Shown here in pieces: positions 21,223 through 29,574 of a stretch of 64,000 bases of DNA. Origin of the DNA: Pontibacter indicus (GTDB lineage: Bacteria > Bacteroidota > Bacteroidia > Cytophagales > Hymenobacteraceae); NCBI RefSeq assembly GCF_900156345.1, contig NZ_FTPP01000002.1:806001-870000 (forward strand). Direction: 5' to 3'. Within the stretch, counting starts at the first letter, position 1, and the number at the start of each line of letters is the position of its first letter. Made by a program: the position numbers and the translations under genes. The notes under the pieces were generated by a model. The model had not been told where the DNA came from. It ran no database searches and saw nothing but the letters and a program-made list of their open reading frames with translations.

Positions 21223-23610
21223 ATGAAAAGAGCTCTACTTCTGATTTGGATACTCACAGCGGCCGTGGCGGTGCAAGCACAGAGCCAGCTTGTGTTTAAC
21301 GAAGCCATACCTGTTTCCTTTCTGATCAGGCAGGAAGCGGCTGGCAACAGCAGCCAGGTAAACAGCAACAAACTGATACAGCTGCTCGCCGAAGGCGGTA
21401 CCACCACCAACAGAACCGGTGGACGCCCCAGCCGCAAGCCCGAGTTCGTGGTGCGCCTGGAGCAGCAGTCCCGCATAGCCAAGGCTGGCGGTCAGTTGCA
21501 GCTCAAAGTGCAGCTTCAGCAGATTGGTGTGAACGGCGATGTGCATTACCGTGGCTTCGACCTGGGTAATGTGCTCTTGCCAGAGCAGGCTAAAATGACG
21601 GTGCGCTTGCTCAACGTTCAGCAGAAAGAAGTGAAGCGCTATAGTCTGCCTTCCCTGAGCCTGAAACCAGACGGCATCGTTGCCTTGGAAACCTCTGTTC
21701 CGGACACTGCGGGCGGTCAAGGCTATACCTTGAAAGTAGAGGGAATGGAGTTAATCTATACCCAGGCCGATGTGCAGGAATTGGAAAATCGCATCAGCCT
21801 GATCAAAGACTACTATGCCGCCGATGCCACGCTGAACAAAATGCTGCAGGATGTGGCGCTGATCAAACATGACGATGTGGACCGCATCAAGCAGGAGGAC
21901 AAGCGCCTGCACGACATGGAGGAAATGCTGGACAAACTTCAGGACAAACGTTTCTCTGACAAGCTCAGCCTGAACCAGTACGATCCGCAGCGCTATACCT
22001 CCAAGTCAAACCAGCTGAACCAGCTGCTGAAGGAGCGCCGCAAAGCTGTGAACCATACCTTGGCCACGCTCGACCAGCAGTTTTACAACAGAGGCATCAG
22101 TTTGATGGCTAGAAATAATCTGGCGGCTGCGAGCACTTACTTTGTGAAATCGCTGGAAGTGAACCCACGCTTTGCGCCATCGCATCTGCAACTGGCCCGC
22201 CTCGACTTTATGAGTGGCAACGTGCAGGCAGCAGCCGGCCGCACCCGCGATATCCTCACCCAGATGCGCGTAGACCCTGAGACCCAGCAAATGGCGCTCG
22301 GACTAGCGCACGACATCTACAGCTCTTTTATGGCAGAGGGCCACGCGCACAACGGCCGCGGCGACTACCGCAGTGCCGTGGCCGCTTACGCCGATGCCCG
22401 TGCCCTGTGCAGCACCCTGGGCGGACTTCGCTGCAACATGCCCGCCCTGAACGATGGCGAGAGCCGTGCCGTGTACGGTTACTACCGCAGCATGGTAGAT
22501 GAGGGTAAGCGTGCTTTGAGCCGGGGCGAGTTGGCGCAGGCCGATCAGGTGGCTAACGAAGCCTATGCCTTCCAGCGCCAGTACGACTACCTACTGCGCG
22601 ACGCCACCGAGGCTGCCGAGCTGCAGGGGCAGGTGAAATACCAATACTATGTGCAGCATATCGACAAAGGACGCCAGGCCATGAAGTCGAAAGACTTTCG
22701 CTACGCGCTCGAGCAGTTTGAGTCGGCGCTGGCGCTGGAGCAGGGCTATACCTTCCAGCCGGTGCGTGAGTTAAGCAGTTTATTGCAGCAGGCGGCTAAG
22801 CCTGTGTTGCTGAGCCAGCTGGCAGAGGGCTATACCTTGGCGATGAACAACCGACTGGGCGACGCCAGAGCAGTAGCCAGTTCTGCGGAGAACATGCGCA
22901 GCCGTTATGCCCTGGAGCGCGACACCGAGGTGCAGGCCAAATATGTAGAGCTGCGCGATAGAATCTTTACCCAGGAGTGTCTGAATGTGCAGGCCGATTA
23001 CGACCGCCATTACCAGAATGCACAGGCGCTGGTACGCGAGAAGAAGTTTATCGCCGCTGACCAGGCCTACCAGTCTGCCATCAAGGCCGCAGGCACCAAA
23101 GCAACCTGTATGATCGCTACCTTCACGGCAGATGATGGCATGGCTAACATCGCCGATGCTGTTGCCTACCAGCGCATGCTCGAAGAGGCGAACCGTATGG
23201 TGGCGACTGGCCGCTATACTGATGCCATCCAACGCTACAACGACGCCGAGCAGCACTACCTGAGCAAGTCCATCGCGCGCTTTGGTCTGGATCATATCTC
23301 GCTTTACAACTTTGTCCGGGAACAGAGCAAACTGGCCTTCACGGCGTCTGTGGTGGATCACTTTACAAGAATCCATCAGGAAAAAGCAGCCTTGCAACTT
23401 CTGGACAACCTACTTGATAAGGGTTATTCCAAGGGCAAGACCAAGAAAGTGCAGCAACAGCTAGGTATACAGCTGGCCATACTGGATGTAAATGGCGGTC
23501 GGACCGAGCCTGCCAATGTGCTGGCGGCCAGCTATACCCAGGGTGACAAGAAATTGAAACAACTGGGCAAAGCTTACGAAAAGGAGCGTAAAAAACTGGC
23601 GAAAGGATAA
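21223..23610 (+). CDS. Large secreted protein of unknown function with TPR-like repeats
   Basis: 795 residues. An N-terminal signal peptide (MKRALLLIWILTAAVAVQAQ) suggests cleavage after about residue 20. Residues 60-170 look like a beta-rich domain; residues 175-265 are charged and coiled-coil-like; from about 290 on there are helical repeats of tetratricopeptide type, for example NLAAASTYFVKSLEVNPRF and FRYALEQFESALALEQGY. Two Cys and many Ala/Gln/Arg residues. I recognise no enzymatic motif. It stands alone between a divergent dehydrogenase gene and a strong terminator. Possibly a periplasmic scaffold. Confidence 0.8.
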   Translation: MKRALLLIWILTAAVAVQAQSQLVFNEAIPVSFLIRQEAAGNSSQVNSNKLIQLLAEGGTTTNRTGGRPSRKPEFVVRLEQQSRIAKAGGQLQLKVQLQQIGVNGDVHYRGFDLGNVLLPEQAKMTVRLLNVQQKEVKRYSLPSLSLKPDGIVALETSVPDTAGGQGYTLKVEGMELIYTQADVQELENRISLIKDYYAADATLNKMLQDVALIKHDDVDRIKQEDKRLHDMEEMLDKLQDKRFSDKLSLNQYDPQRYTSKSNQLNQLLKERRKAVNHTLATLDQQFYNRGISLMARNNLAAASTYFVKSLEVNPRFAPSHLQLARLDFMSGNVQAAAGRTRDILTQMRVDPETQQMALGLAHDIYSSFMAEGHAHNGRGDYRSAVAAYADARALCSTLGGLRCNMPALNDGESRAVYGYYRSMVDEGKRALSRGELAQADQVANEAYAFQRQYDYLLRDATEAAELQGQVKYQYYVQHIDKGRQAMKSKDFRYALEQFESALALEQGYTFQPVRELSSLLQQAAKPVLLSQLAEGYTLAMNNRLGDARAVASSAENMRSRYALERDTEVQAKYVELRDRIFTQECLNVQADYDRHYQNAQALVREKKFIAADQAYQSAIKAAGTKATCMIATFTADDGMANIADAVAYQRMLEEANRMVATGRYTDAIQRYNDAEQHYLSKSIARFGLDHISLYNFVREQSKLAFTASVVDHFTRIHQEKAALQLLDNLLDKGYSKGKTKKVQQQLGIQLAILDVNGGRTEPANVLAASYTQGDKKLKQLGKAYEKERKKLAKG

Positions 23611-23626
23611 GCCCAGGTATAGCCCG

Positions 23627-23671
23627 ATAAAACGAAAGGAGCCTACTCTTCAGTAGGCTCCTTTCGTTTTA
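23627..23671. terminator. Long bidirectional terminator hairpin
   Basis: AAAACGAAAGGAGCCTAC and GTAGGCTCCTTTCGTTTT are exact reverse complements separated by six bases. The A-rich and T-rich arms allow termination from either side; it lies between the secreted TPR protein and the convergent phosphatase gene. Confidence 0.88.
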
Positions 23672-23681
23672 AGGTATAGTC

Positions 23682-23712
23682 GGGACAGGTCGCGACCTGG
23701 CCAATCGTACAC
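23682..23712. repeat. Dispersed palindromic repeat, copy 1
   Basis: GGGACAGGTCGCGACCTGGCC is an imperfect palindrome, followed by AATCGTACAC. A close relative, with the same right flank, lies at 53135-53166. Both copies are intergenic, near gene 3' ends and next to AGGTATA words. This resembles REP-type elements. Confidence 0.7.
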
Positions 23713-23731
23713 CGATATAGGTATAGCGCCA

Positions 23732-24670
23732 CTACATCGACTCGAGTGCCTGTGCCAGCACGCCTTCTTTTAGCGCGTAAGCCGACACCCGAATCTCTTT
23801 GAGGCCATAAGTTTCGAGCACAAAGTCGACCAGTATGCTAGCCAGCACGATCATATCCACACGCATTTTCAGCATGCCAGGTATAGCCAGTCGTTCGTCG
23901 TGGGTTTTGTGCAGCAGCTCCTGGTACATCTTGTAGAAGTCAGCGACCTGAAGCGAGGAAGCAGCAGGCTGCGATAGCTGCCGGCTATTGTCGCCGTGGC
24001 TCAGGGCATCGATGTCGCAGAGGGTGTCGAAGGTGCCGGAGGCGCCTACCAGCCGGACGGGCTTATACCTTTCCACCGCCTGGGTGAGGGGCTGTAGTTG
24101 CTCGGCCAGGAAGTGCTTTTCGGCAGCGACCTCGGCATCAGGTATAGGATCGGCGCTGAAGAATTTGTCCATCAGGCGCTGGGCTCCCACCTCGAAGCTT
24201 TGCTTCCAGAAAATTTCCTGGTTGTTGCAGAGAATGAACTCCACACTGCCGCCGCCAATGTCCATGATCAGCGAAGTCTGTTCATCCAGCACGCCGGCTG
24301 AGCGCACGCCGTAGTAAATCAGCTCTGCTTCGCGGTCGCCCTCGATGACCTCTACCTGTATGTCGGTCTGCTTGAACACGTCTTTCACAAAATCATCGCC
24401 GTTGCTGGCGTTGCGCACCATACTGGTCGCCATCGCCCGGACCGTCCCTACGTTGTATTCATCGATCTGCCTACGGAAGTCCTGCAGCGTTTTCAACGCC
24501 CGCTCGTACGCTTCCGGCGCAATAACTCCCTTGCTGATGCCGCCCTGCCCCAGCCGCACCGGCAACTTGGTCTTCACGAAATCCGTGCGCTTACCGTTTT
24601 CGTCTACCTCAGTGATAAGGAGGTGAAATGTGTTGGTGCCCATGTCGATGAGTGCGAGGCGTTTGGTCAT
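23732..24670 (-). CDS. Ppx/GppA family phosphatase
   Basis: 312 residues of the exopolyphosphatase / pppGpp phosphohydrolase family in the actin-like ATPase superfamily. Nucleotide-binding loops are visible as ALIDMGTNTFHLLI (residues 6-19) and LIMDIGGGSVEFIL (about 139-152). It is the short two-domain form, lacking the C-terminal HD-like region of E. coli Ppx. Likely cytosolic and hydrolyses polyphosphate or pppGpp; which one cannot be decided. A small membrane protein gene lies 19 bases upstream in the same direction. Confidence 0.9.
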   Translation of the reverse strand: MTKRLALIDMGTNTFHLLITEVDENGKRTDFVKTKLPVRLGQGGISKGVIAPEAYERALKTLQDFRRQIDEYNVGTVRAMATSMVRNASNGDDFVKDVFKQTDIQVEVIEGDREAELIYYGVRSAGVLDEQTSLIMDIGGGSVEFILCNNQEIFWKQSFEVGAQRLMDKFFSADPIPDAEVAAEKHFLAEQLQPLTQAVERYKPVRLVGASGTFDTLCDIDALSHGDNSRQLSQPAASSLQVADFYKMYQELLHKTHDERLAIPGMLKMRVDMIVLASILVDFVLETYGLKEIRVSAYALKEGVLAQALESM

Positions 24671-24689
24671 AGGGGGAGATTAAAGTGTA

Positions 24690-24956
24690 TTACATGGTAT
24701 CGAAAGTGGCGAAGATCGCTCCAATCAGAAACAAGAGTATATAAAAGGCTATTGCAGCAGATATAAGAGCAAATAGCAGAAAGAACAGGTATACGAATAC
24801 TTTCTGTATAACCGGATAATTAATATAACTCAGATTGTAAAAAGGGGTTTTGGTGGCATAGACGTGCGACCAGATGAAAACGGCCAATGCACCTAAGAAT
24901 GCCCCAAGTAGGCTGGTAAGCATACCTGTCGAAAATCCTCCGCTTAGTAGAATCAT
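24690..24956 (-). CDS. Small two- or three-helix membrane protein, unknown
   Basis: 88 residues: hydrophobic stretches at about 10-30 and 50-85, separated by a polar loop (ATKTPFYNLSYINYPVIQKV). No family recognised. It precedes the Ppx/GppA gene by 19 bases on the same strand, so it may be cotranscribed with it. AT-richer than its neighbours. Confidence 0.6.
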   Translation of the reverse strand: MILLSGGFSTGMLTSLLGAFLGALAVFIWSHVYATKTPFYNLSYINYPVIQKVFVYLFFLLFALISAAIAFYILLFLIGAIFATFDTM

Positions 24957-25293
24957 ATTAGTTGTTAGATGTGGGTGAGGATTTAAAGAGACTTTGTAAG
25001 TTGTTTCGTTTGAATTAGCCCATCATGAATTGCTATGCTTAAAAGTCATCTTCTACAGATAAAGTTAAAATAAATCTGTCAAGTGATACGGCCTGCATTT
25101 ACCAACCCCTCATATTTAATCTATAGCTAAAGGTCATTTTACGTAGGAGCTCAGTATCAAAAAAACGGCACCAGCTCCAACTGTACAAGTAAAAGTAGCC
25201 TATACCTGTGCCAAATACTGAAAGAGCCTACTCAAGTGAAGTTCTTGGCGTAGGCTCATACATTGATACTGGTCAAATTTAAAGTATTTTACC
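24957..25293. other. Intergenic region, AT-rich
   Basis: 337 bases between the start of the small membrane protein gene and the 3' end of the antiporter gene, both on the minus strand. It contains a hairpin at 25224-25257 and CTATACCTG at 25200; no convincing ORF or promoter is visible to me. Confidence 0.6.
25224..25257 (-). terminator. Hairpin downstream of the ChaA-like gene
   Basis: GAGCCTAC and GTAGGCTC pair across an 18-base loop that itself holds CAAG/CTTG. On the minus strand it lies 36 bases past the antiporter stop and is followed by a short T run (CTCTTTC). The core resembles the terminator at 23627-23671. Confidence 0.5.
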
Positions 25294-26370
25294 TCAAGGA
25301 TAAATCATCAAGAACACAAAAGCGAACAAGTTGACGAGCAGTACCACCCCGTACACAATGTTTGTTTTACCGCCGCTCAGCGACAGCATCACCGTGAACA
25401 CGGACAGTCCCAAAAGTATAATGGATTTGATGTCAAGCCCCAGGATGATGGGAATATCATAGTAGATGCAGACCGCGGCCACACTGGGTATGGTCAGGCC
25501 GATACTGGCCAGGGCCGAGCCAAGCGACAGGTTGATGCTGGTCTGGAGCCTGTTTTTTCGGGCGGCGTTGATGGCGGCTATACCTTCCGGCAGCAGGATG
25601 ATGCCCGCAATCACGATACCCACCAGTGTTTTGGGCAGGCTGTAGCTCGTGATAATGCTCTCGATAGTAGGGGAAAGCGTTTTTGCCAATAGCACGACAA
25701 TGCCGAGGCAGACAAGAAGAAACACCAGGCTGATCATGAATACCCGGTTGCTGATAACGATCGGTACTGCTTTTGCCTCATCTTCGTCTTTTCCAACCGT
25801 CAGGAAATACTGGCGGTACCTTCTGGTTTGCGCAAACAGGAAGCAGCCATAAATCACTAAGCAAGCCATAGAGGCAAAAACGAGTTGAGGAATAGAGTAA
25901 TAAGCGCCGGACACGCTCTCGGTGAAAGTAGGGAATACCAGCGTGAATACAACGATCGAGATCAGCGAAACCAAGGCAATGGTCACAGAGGGCTTCGAAA
26001 AGTCCTGTTCGTAGTGCTTTAAGCTCCCGATAAGCAAACACAGCCCGACGATGCCGTTGAGGATGAGCATGGTAGCGGCATATACCGTGTCTCTGGCCAG
26101 CGAAGCGGCCGCCTGTCCCTCTGTCATCATCAGGGAGACGATGATCGAAACTTCGATGACGGTGATGGAAATTGCCAAAATGATAGTACCATAGGGTTCG
26201 CCGACTCTTTCAGCGATTACTTCAGAATGATGCACAGCCGCCATCACACTGAAAATAAGGAGTATGGACGCTAGAATCTGAAATAAGCCGCTATTGTCGA
26301 CGAGTCCGGAAAAGAATAGGATCCATGCCAGCACCGGGATGATAGTCGTCCACTGTAATAATGATCGCAT
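25294..26370 (-). CDS. chaA: ChaA-type calcium/proton antiporter
   Basis: 358 residues from the ATG at 26370 (MRSLLQWTTIIPVL); the frame is open for 82 codons upstream, but that part lacks family likeness. Around eleven hydrophobic segments. The two alpha repeats of the CaCA superfamily carry the key acidic motifs: AVHHSEVIAERVGEPYGT followed by ISITVIEVSII, and LLPEGIAAINAARKNRLQT followed by NLSLGSALASIGLTIPSVA. ChaA exports Ca2+ (and Na+ or K+) in exchange for protons at the inner membrane. Monocistronic by context. Confidence 0.9.
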   Translation of the reverse strand: MRSLLQWTTIIPVLAWILFFSGLVDNSGLFQILASILLIFSVMAAVHHSEVIAERVGEPYGTIILAISITVIEVSIIVSLMMTEGQAAASLARDTVYAATMLILNGIVGLCLLIGSLKHYEQDFSKPSVTIALVSLISIVVFTLVFPTFTESVSGAYYSIPQLVFASMACLVIYGCFLFAQTRRYRQYFLTVGKDEDEAKAVPIVISNRVFMISLVFLLVCLGIVVLLAKTLSPTIESIITSYSLPKTLVGIVIAGIILLPEGIAAINAARKNRLQTSINLSLGSALASIGLTIPSVAAVCIYYDIPIILGLDIKSIILLGLSVFTVMLSLSGGKTNIVYGVVLLVNLFAFVFLMIYP

Positions 26371-26506
26371 CGAATATATGTATGGTTTAAGTGTGATGAT
26401 TGATTCCTCAACTTGGTTTGTAGAGTCGTCCCGCACAGCACTACCGGCTATTGGAGTCTGCCTCCAAAAACGAAGGAGTATGGGATAGCACGTTTCTGCA
26501 GCGAGC

Positions 26507-27412
26507 CTATTTCGCTGCTGAGCTAAAGCGGAAAAAAGTCCCCAGCGGAAGCTTGCGCTCGCCGCGGTCCTGCAGGTATATCTCACCCAGCTCTTCGTTT
26601 GTGATCTGCTCCCCAAAGGTCAGGCGCATCAGGTTGTCCAGGATCAGGGCGGAAAAGCCGAGAGAGTAAAGATTGATGACCAGGAAATAATCGGTTTTGT
26701 CGAGCATCTGGTGGCAGAGTTTGATGAGCTCGTTCAGCTCGTTTTCCAGTTGCCATTTCTCGCCGTTCGGACCGCGGCCGTATGCAGGTGGGTCCAGGAT
26801 GATGCCATTGTAGGTGTTGCCACGCTTCACTTCGCGTCGGGCGTACTTCATGGCGTCCTCCACAATCCAACGCACATTGTCCAGGCCGCTGGCCTCCATG
26901 TTGTCGCGGGCCCAGAAGTTGACCTGCTTCACCGAGTCGAGATGCGTAACGTCGGCGCCGGCGGCTTTGGCGGCCAGTGTGGCAGCACCCGTGTAGGCAA
27001 ACATATTGAGCACCTTCGGCGTTTTAGTCTTCAGCGAGCGGGTCTTGTTGAAGATGAATTTCCAGTTGCTGTCCTGCTCCGGAAAAAGGCCCACGTGCTT
27101 GAACGAGGACAAGCCGAGGCGGAAACGCAGTTTCAGGTCTTGGTATTGGTAGTTGATGAACCACTGCTCGGGCATTCCTTTCTTGAGTTTCCACTGGCCT
27201 TTTTCCTGGCTGCCTTTGTCGCGGGTGAACTCGGCGTTGGCCAGTCGCTGCCATTCTGACTCGGGCAGGTGCTTGTCCCAGATAGCCTGGGGCTCGGGGC
27301 GGGCCACGTAATATTGCCCGAAGCGCTCCAGTTTTTCGAAATTTCCGGAATCAACCAGTTCGTAATCAGACCAGTTTTCTGTTGTTAAAAAGGAATACAT
27401 ATATTTGCTCAA
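26507..27412 (-). CDS. Class I SAM-dependent methyltransferase, RlmI/RlmK-like
   Basis: 301 residues. The SAM-binding motif I is VLNMFAYTGAATLAAKAAGA (about residues 134-153), and the catalytic-type motif is ILDPPAYGRGPNGEKWQ (about residues 204-220). This combination is seen in the RlmI/RlmK-like group that modifies 23S rRNA, but the N-terminal PUA domain of RlmI is missing, so the target is uncertain. Two in-frame ATGs are available (27412 and 27400). Divergent from dapF, with a 91-base gap. Confidence 0.8.
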   Translation of the reverse strand: MSKYMYSFLTTENWSDYELVDSGNFEKLERFGQYYVARPEPQAIWDKHLPESEWQRLANAEFTRDKGSQEKGQWKLKKGMPEQWFINYQYQDLKLRFRLGLSSFKHVGLFPEQDSNWKFIFNKTRSLKTKTPKVLNMFAYTGAATLAAKAAGADVTHLDSVKQVNFWARDNMEASGLDNVRWIVEDAMKYARREVKRGNTYNGIILDPPAYGRGPNGEKWQLENELNELIKLCHQMLDKTDYFLVINLYSLGFSALILDNLMRLTFGEQITNEELGEIYLQDRGERKLPLGTFFRFSSAAK

Positions 27413-27503
27413 TTATAGCGGCGCATGCCGGGGGACGGCAATTTACGAATTAAATGCCGCGTCTGAAAATGCACGGATCAGCTGTTTTAAATGTTTCTAG
27501 AGT

Positions 27504-28289
27504 ATGCCACTAAGCTTTTATAAATACCAGGGTACAGGCAACGACTTCGTGATGGTTGACAACCGGAAGCTCACCTTCCCTGCAGAGGACGAACAGATGA
27601 TCAAGCATTTGTGCGATCGCCGCACCGGCATCGGCGCCGATGGCCTGATCCTGCTGCAGGACCACGACGAGTACGACTTCGAGATGGTGTACTTCAACGC
27701 AGACGGCCGCTTGGGCTCCATGTGCGGAAACGGTGCCCGCTGCACGGTGCGCTTCGCCAAGCAGCTCGGCGTGATAGAAGACGTGGCCTATTTCCTGGCA
27801 GCCGACGGCGAGCACCAGGCCACCATCGAGCGCGAACAGATTCAGTTGAAAATGGGCGACGTAACGGGAGTGGAGCGCATCGATCAGGACTTCTACCTGA
27901 ATACCGGCTCGCCACACTATGTGCGCTTTGTAGACAATGTGCGCGACCTTGATGTATACGCCGAAGGCCGCGCCGTACGCTACAACGATCGCTTTGAAGC
28001 CAAAGGGACTAATGTGAATTTTGTGGAGCGCCTCTCTGAGGATACCATCTACGTGCGCACCTATGAGCGCGGCGTGGAAGACGAAACATTGTCGTGCGGA
28101 ACCGGTGTGACAGCCTGTGCCCTAGTGGCAGGTATGCGCGGCATGGAGAGCCCGGTGCGCGTGAAAACCCCGGGTGGCAACCTGCAGGTGAGCTTTGAAC
28201 AGCACGGCGACAGCTTCCGGTACGTATACCTGACGGGCCCAGCCAAACTGGTGTTTACGGGCACTGTACCGCTTCCGGAAAAGGTATAG
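27504..28289 (+). CDS. dapF: Diaminopimelate epimerase
   Basis: 261-residue PLP-independent epimerase that converts LL- to meso-diaminopimelate for lysine and peptidoglycan. Both catalytic cysteines are present: Cys74 in GSMCGNGARC and Cys198 in LSCGTGVTACAL. FYKYQGTGNDFVMVDN near the start is diagnostic. Three bases before a GNAT acetyltransferase gene, so likely an operon of two. Confidence 0.96.
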   Translation: MPLSFYKYQGTGNDFVMVDNRKLTFPAEDEQMIKHLCDRRTGIGADGLILLQDHDEYDFEMVYFNADGRLGSMCGNGARCTVRFAKQLGVIEDVAYFLAADGEHQATIEREQIQLKMGDVTGVERIDQDFYLNTGSPHYVRFVDNVRDLDVYAEGRAVRYNDRFEAKGTNVNFVERLSEDTIYVRTYERGVEDETLSCGTGVTACALVAGMRGMESPVRVKTPGGNLQVSFEQHGDSFRYVYLTGPAKLVFTGTVPLPEKV

Positions 28290-28292
28290 CCT

Positions 28293-28814
28293 ATGTTCCT
28301 AAAAGGCGACCATACCTGCCTGCGGGCACTCGAACCTACTGACCTGGAATTCCTCTATACCTTAGAGAACGATACCTCCACCTGGCATGTGAGCAACACA
28401 CTCACACCTTACTCCAAATTCGTGCTGGAGCAATACCTCGAGAACGCCGCCCTCGACATCTACACCGTCAAGCAACTCCGGCTGGTTATCTGTAACCATG
28501 ATCAGGAAGCCATCGGCGCCATCGACCTGTTTGACTTCGACCCATTGCACCGCCGCGCAGGTATAGGGATTGTGGTAGCGCCGCCATACCGCGGCCAGGG
28601 CCATGCCGGTGAGGCATTACATCTTTTGCTAAATTACTGTCAGCATACCCTGCAACTGCACCAGGTATACTGCAGCATCACGGCCACTAACCATACCAGC
28701 ATCAAGCTTTTCAAAAGCGCCGGCTTCGAGGAAATCGGTGTACGCCGCGAATGGCTTCGTAAGCCGGATGGCACCTGGGATGACGTGGTGGAGATGCAGC
28801 GGGTGTTCGTCTGA
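28293..28814 (+). CDS. GNAT family N-acetyltransferase
   Basis: 173 residues of the RimJ/RimL-like GNAT group. The acetyl-CoA-binding motif A is at about residues 88-112 (AGIGIVVAPPYRGQGHAGEA), and the C-terminal part has SIKLFKSAGFEEIGVRREWL, typical of these enzymes. The substrate is unknown; such proteins acetylate ribosomal protein N-termini, polyamines or small molecules. It starts three bases after dapF. Confidence 0.88.
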   Translation: MFLKGDHTCLRALEPTDLEFLYTLENDTSTWHVSNTLTPYSKFVLEQYLENAALDIYTVKQLRLVICNHDQEAIGAIDLFDFDPLHRRAGIGIVVAPPYRGQGHAGEALHLLLNYCQHTLQLHQVYCSITATNHTSIKLFKSAGFEEIGVRREWLRKPDGTWDDVVEMQRVFV

Positions 28815-28849
28815 ATCTTTAGATAGGACTCCTGCCCCAAGGATTGACA

Positions 28850-28864
28850 GGATTTACAGGATTC
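28850..28864. repeat. GGATT-type direct repeats
   Basis: GGATTGACAGGATTTACAGGATT consists of three GGATT words at about ten-base steps. This word pattern is familiar from intergenic regions of other Bacteroidota, from memory and not checked. Confidence 0.45.
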
Positions 28865-28889
28865 TTGTGCACGATTGTCATCCCCCTGC

Positions 28890-28905
28890 CCCCTTCGAAG
28901 GGGGA
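28890..28905. repeat. Perfect palindrome CCCCCTTCGAAGGGGG
   Basis: A 16-base perfect palindrome about 75 bases after the acetyltransferase stop. No T run follows, so it is not a standard terminator; it may be a dispersed REP-like element. Confidence 0.55.
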
Positions 28906-29212
28906 CCTTCTGTGCCTGCTAACTCTCAAGTTCAAGTTATGTTGTTTCCCATTACATACCACTGATAGGTATAGCAAGACTAACTTGCATGCAAGCTACA
29001 AAGCAAGCAGCAGAGCCAGGTGCACTTTTTGGCGCTCCACTGTTTGAGCGGTCAGCGAGTTTGGAGGGTCTTGACTTTTTTGCTTACTGGGGGTAGGGGC
29101 CCTCGATTTTGTGTCAAGACAAAAAGTAGGTCCCGGCCGGACAGGCCAAGCTATACAACAGTACTACTTGCTATACCTGCAATAGCAGTAGCTATAAGGC
29201 ACGCTATAACTA

Positions 29213-29260
29213 TATACCTATACCTATACCTATACCTATACCTATACCTATACCTATACC
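29213..29260. repeat. (TATACC)8 tandem array
   Basis: Eight perfect head-to-tail TATACC units cover 48 bases, preceded by TA and followed by TGTGTCAG. The unit is the same hexamer that is over-represented throughout the window. Read in one frame it encodes alternating Tyr and Leu, which explains a spurious ORF. Confidence 0.95.
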
Positions 29261-29316
29261 TGTGTCAGAGGTACCAACAGACAAGCTACAAGCGTGGACG
29301 CTCGCGTCATTGTTAA

Positions 29317-29334
29317 TTGTTATCACGATAACAA
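29317..29334. repeat. Perfect palindrome TTGTTATCACGATAACAA core
   Basis: TTGTTATC and GATAACAA are exact reverse complements around AC, an 18-base dyad 240 bases before secA. It could be an operator or a small hairpin. There is no GC-rich stem or T run, so not a terminator. Confidence 0.5.
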
Positions 29335-29521
29335 CAACCTCTATATGTCACAATGCCACAGCACCTACCGATACCTTCCTATTCTGACACAGGAATTTAC
29401 ACGCGTTGGTCTTTGTTGAGAGGGTAGGTATCGCTTATCGGTAAATATGGCAGATAGGCTATACCCGTGTTATTCTGGTATTGTTTTGGTGTATTACCTT
29501 AGATATGTCAGAAAAACACTT

Positions 29522-29529
29522 TATTTTTG
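29522..29529 (+). promoter_or_regulatory. Bacteroidetes-type -7 element upstream of secA
   Basis: TATTTTTG fits TAnnTTTG, 45 bases before the secA ATG. No well-placed TTG about 20 bases upstream, so moderate support only. Confidence 0.45.
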
Positions 29530-29574
29530 ACGATATTGCGAACGCAGAATTTCATTTAAGAACAACCAATACAG

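Larger units (their letters stand above)
28815..29574. other. Repeat-rich non-coding region before secA
   Basis: 760 bases, the longest gene-free stretch in the window. In order: GGATTGACAGGATTTACAGG direct repeats (28850-28864), the palindrome CCCCCTTCGAAGGGGG (28890-28905), an area with GTCAAGACAAAAAGTAGG and its partial reverse complement (29069-29129), a cluster of TATACC words ending in the (TATACC)8 array (29213-29260), the perfect palindrome TTGTTATCACGATAACAA (29317-29334), and a promoter-like element (29522). Short ORFs here look fortuitous. Confidence 0.75.

Noticed and set aside
23629..25257. The two hairpins sharing GAGCCTACTC as copies of one mobile element
   Set aside because: Only the stem core agrees; loops and flanks differ, so they are better read as separate terminators.
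29213..29260. CRISPR-like array
   Set aside because: The units are six bases and contiguous; no spacers and no cas genes.
29020..29316. ORF with an alternating Tyr-Leu run
   Set aside because: The run is a translation of the (TATACC)8 array in one frame; the rest has no protein-like features.
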